From assembly GCA_938014245.1 (NCBI GenBank), contig CALLSD010000060.1, forward strand, positions 62,001 to 126,000: a stretch of 64,000 nt of DNA, read 5' to 3'. A program made the position numbers and the translations under genes. The notes below the pieces were generated by a model. It made no database searches, was not told where the DNA came from, and saw nothing but the letters and a program-made list of their open reading frames with translations. Numbering within the stretch: the first letter of the stretch is position 1; each line of letters starts with the position of its first letter. Positions 61,710 to 64,000 of this stretch are shown here, piece by piece. The stretch is from an uncultured Actinomyces sp. (GTDB taxonomy: Bacteria > Actinomycetota > Actinomycetes > Actinomycetales > Actinomycetaceae).

Positions 61710-63980
61710 ATGATCGGGAGGCAAAGATATACGCCTGCTGCAAGAAGATCGGGGCTAGGAACAGCGGCGCGGCTCCTCGTCTATATCGCGGGAGTCGCAA
61801 CGGTGAGCGCGCTCGCAATGAGCCCGAAACCAGCACATGCGCTATTTGAGGGCAACGGTCTCTACGTCAAAGGCGTCGGAGCACAATCAGTCGGCGGATT
61901 TTGGCTGGGGGCGTATACGGCGCCTCACAACGTTGAAACTCGCTACCCCGTCTGGTGCACGCACATGTGGCGAGCAAATCCTAAACCTCAAGACACCGCC
62001 TCAATCAGCGACCTCGGAGAATCAAAACGCTGGGGGCCAGACGAAATTGACCTCTCCACTGCGCAAATGGCGTGGCTCCTCGATCGCTATCAAGGAGACC
62101 GTCACCCAGAAAATCGTGCAGCGCTTTCCTTCCTCATCCACGCAAATTTTGAGGGTGATCAAGCGGGGAAGAACACTCAGGATTCAGTCAACACTCTGGT
62201 CGATCGCGTTCGAGAGCAACTCCCTCAGGTCTATGAGAAGGCAAAAGACTACGTGCGTCAGGCACAAAAGGCAGCTGTGACGACCTATGAGAACGGAAGC
62301 GTCGAGTCGCGCACGCCTCGCAATGGTTTGCTCAAAGACCTGGGTGTGAAGAATGAGAAAGGGGAGTGGATCCCGGGCCTCAAATTGAAACTTATGCTCA
62401 TTGGGCCTGCGCGCTTCACATCGACGGGAACATCGCAATGGGAAGGGACCACAAAAGAGACCGGAGTGAGCCTGGAGTGGGAAGCAACAGGAAACGGAAG
62501 CGTGAAATGGGAAGGGACATACGTCAACCCCGTTCGAACGACGCTCACGCGCTACGGTGTTCGCGCCGCAACTCAAGACACGGCCTCGTACGGGAATAGG
62601 TCCGAGGGTGACAAGGAAGAAAAGCGTCTTAAAGGGGGAGAGTGGAAAGTCCTCATGGATTTTCAACCGATGCTCCGCTCGAAGGTCGAAGAATCGACTA
62701 TTACCGGTCACCATCTTGCTGACACGATCACTGCTTTTGCAGACCCGAACTATGGGGACGGGACGTGGCTTCATGACGACCACGGGCCTATTCCCGTAAC
62801 TTTTGATGGAATCGCCTATGACTTAGGAGAAGAGCCCCCATCGTCGCCGGTTGATGGACGTTTGATCCCGCAAGACGCTCCGGTTATCGGGTACGCTTCA
62901 GCGGTTTTCGCTGGGGAAGGAACACAAACTGTAACAATCGATGTTCCTGAATCGGTGCATAAGCCCGGTTTCGTTTCTTGGGTGTGGAAAGTACGAAAGG
63001 ATCATCAAGGTCAGTACGCTCCGTTGATCCATTCAGACTGGTCGGACCAGCTTGCCTTATCAACGGAAACCAGCGTCACTCCATGGAAAGTTCAGATCTA
63101 CTCTGCAGCTCAGGTCAAAGAAACCCGTGGTGGAACGTATCTCATCGATGACCTGTGGGTGAGCGGTTTTCCGCAGTCTCATCCAGGTTGGGCGGGGCGA
63201 GAGCCTTTCGGAGCAGATGCGCCACGAATGCGCCACCGTCTTCTCTTCTTCCCTCAAGGACTTGAGGTCGCAGAAGAAAATCGCGATAGAGCAGAGGAAA
63301 TCGGAAGCGTTGAGATTCCGGCGCGAAACGGCTACTTCCCTTCGCTAGGCGACCTCGCCTTCCGCGTGCAGCCAGAGCGAGTGGGGACCTACGTGTTTAC
63401 TACCGAGTTTGATGGGGACAGTAGGGTAGCGGCGTATCGTTCTCCCGTTGATGACCCGCATGAACAGTACACGCGCAAGGAAGGCCAGCCGATCGCGATC
63501 TCGACGCATGCGCGCGATGGCGCAGATTCGGACCAGATCGTTGCGGGCAGCGGTCCAGTGAGCATCGTCGATAGCGTGTGCTACGAAGGCGTCGAGGCCG
63601 GGCGTGAATACACCCTCAACGCAACCCTTGTTGATCGCGAAACCGGAGTGCCCTTGTCGGACGAACACGGACTGGTCAGCGCGCGCACGGAGTTTCGTGC
63701 TGACTCCTCAAAGGGGTGCGCTGAGGTTGTCTTCCATACGCAAGGAGAACAGCTTCGAGGAAAACAGCTTGTTGTTTTTGAGGATCTCTATCAAGGAAAT
63801 GAAAGAGTCGCTTTTCATCGAGATATCAATTCGCGCGATCAAAGCGTGAAGGGGGAAGAACCGAAGAAACCTCGTATGGCGCGAACCGGGGTAGTCAGTA
63901 ACTCGCTTGCGGCGATGGGGCTCCTCTTAGCGGGAATTGGGCTGGCCGTGCACCGAGTATCGCGACGCTGCGACTCGTAG
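61710..63980 (+). CDS. Surface-anchored protein with thioester-like and VaFE (T-Q ester) domains
   Basis: Product of 756 residues: signal peptide (~1-45, ending AHA). An N-terminal domain has a Cys in YPVWCTHMW and a Gln in DLSTAQMAWLL, resembling a thioester adhesion domain. A mostly unassigned middle (~200-600) follows. A VaFE-type repeat lies near 625-715 (SIVDSVCYEGVEAGREYTLNATL through QLVVFEDLY and RDQSV). The C-terminus has MARTG, a hydrophobic segment and a basic tail, a sortase signal close to the LAxTG used by class E sortases. The ATG at 61710 follows AAAGGAAG. It is probably an adhesin or pilus-like surface protein. Confidence 0.75.
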   Translation: MIGRQRYTPAARRSGLGTAARLLVYIAGVATVSALAMSPKPAHALFEGNGLYVKGVGAQSVGGFWLGAYTAPHNVETRYPVWCTHMWRANPKPQDTASISDLGESKRWGPDEIDLSTAQMAWLLDRYQGDRHPENRAALSFLIHANFEGDQAGKNTQDSVNTLVDRVREQLPQVYEKAKDYVRQAQKAAVTTYENGSVESRTPRNGLLKDLGVKNEKGEWIPGLKLKLMLIGPARFTSTGTSQWEGTTKETGVSLEWEATGNGSVKWEGTYVNPVRTTLTRYGVRAATQDTASYGNRSEGDKEEKRLKGGEWKVLMDFQPMLRSKVEESTITGHHLADTITAFADPNYGDGTWLHDDHGPIPVTFDGIAYDLGEEPPSSPVDGRLIPQDAPVIGYASAVFAGEGTQTVTIDVPESVHKPGFVSWVWKVRKDHQGQYAPLIHSDWSDQLALSTETSVTPWKVQIYSAAQVKETRGGTYLIDDLWVSGFPQSHPGWAGREPFGADAPRMRHRLLFFPQGLEVAEENRDRAEEIGSVEIPARNGYFPSLGDLAFRVQPERVGTYVFTTEFDGDSRVAAYRSPVDDPHEQYTRKEGQPIAISTHARDGADSDQIVAGSGPVSIVDSVCYEGVEAGREYTLNATLVDRETGVPLSDEHGLVSARTEFRADSSKGCAEVVFHTQGEQLRGKQLVVFEDLYQGNERVAFHRDINSRDQSVKGEEPKKPRMARTGVVSNSLAAMGLLLAGIGLAVHRVSRRCDS

Positions 63981-64000
63981 GGGCAGGGAATTCTTCTTCA

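Overview
The window is one contiguous stretch of a moderately high-GC Gram-positive chromosome. Several actinobacterial neighbourhoods place it in Actinomycetota: trpE-G-D-CB-A followed by a PriA-type isomerase instead of trpF; the DEAD helicase / ferritin-like protein / DUF3107 / AdnA-AdnB block; DUF3117; and ftsE-ftsX-M23-smpB-ssrA. The TrpC-TrpB fusion, paired YhgE/Pip proteins, a VaFE surface protein and a putative GH87 alpha-glucanase suggest the Actinomyces/Schaalia group from the mouth or another mucosal site. That assignment is inference; no 16S gene is present.

Layout. 1-5.1 kb: prs, rplY (L25/CTC), a mannose-1-phosphate guanylyltransferase, a BMP-type lipoprotein, a LOG protein and DUF3117, all on +. 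5.1-12.5 kb: a complete tryptophan operon on -, headed by a leader peptide with three consecutive Trp codons and a transcription attenuator, and ending in a PriA-like isomerase. 12.5-16.2 kb (-): O-methyltransferase, Mrp, DUF1003 and a soluble MgtE-N/CBS protein. 16.3-22.7 kb: a membrane stress-type protein, aminopeptidase P (-), PHP phosphoesterase, MarC and glycogen phosphorylase. 22.7-26.9 kb: a YtrA-type GntR regulator with two operators and its ABC exporter, a CPBP protease, an AlbA_2 membrane protein cut by one in-frame TAG, and a DUF2249 protein. 27-31.9 kb: ankyrin protein, DEAD helicase, ferritin-like protein, DUF3107 and DUF5067. 32-39.8 kb: the AdnAB helicase-nuclease and a degenerate-looking phosphotransferase. 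39.9-42.7 kb: glutamate dehydrogenase, a methyltransferase and a GyrI-like protein. 42.8-48.6 kb: a two-component system followed by a ferric-iron or sugar-phosphate type ABC importer with a fused permease. 48.7-58.8 kb: prfB, ftsE, ftsX, a LytM peptidase, smpB, two YhgE/Pip proteins and tmRNA. 58.8-64 kb: an AT-rich gap with inverted repeats, a secreted GH87-like enzyme, two exact DnaA boxes and a sortase-type surface protein.

How the genes work together. The trp block encodes the whole route from chorismate to tryptophan if the PriA-like protein supplies the TrpF step, and transcription is predicted to be tuned by ribosome stalling on UGG codons. SmpB and tmRNA form the trans-translation pair. 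FtsEX with the adjacent M23 protein form a septal hydrolase unit. AdnA and AdnB form the double-strand-break resection machine. The last two genes encode exported proteins probably concerned with biofilm glucan and adhesion.

No CRISPR array, transposase, rRNA or tRNA gene was recognised. The only RNA gene seen is ssrA. No wholly unknown multi-gene system stands out. The most unusual signals are the trp leader plus terminal PriA, the nonsense-split AlbA_2 gene, the DnaA-box pair away from any replication gene, and the repeat-rich gap after ssrA.
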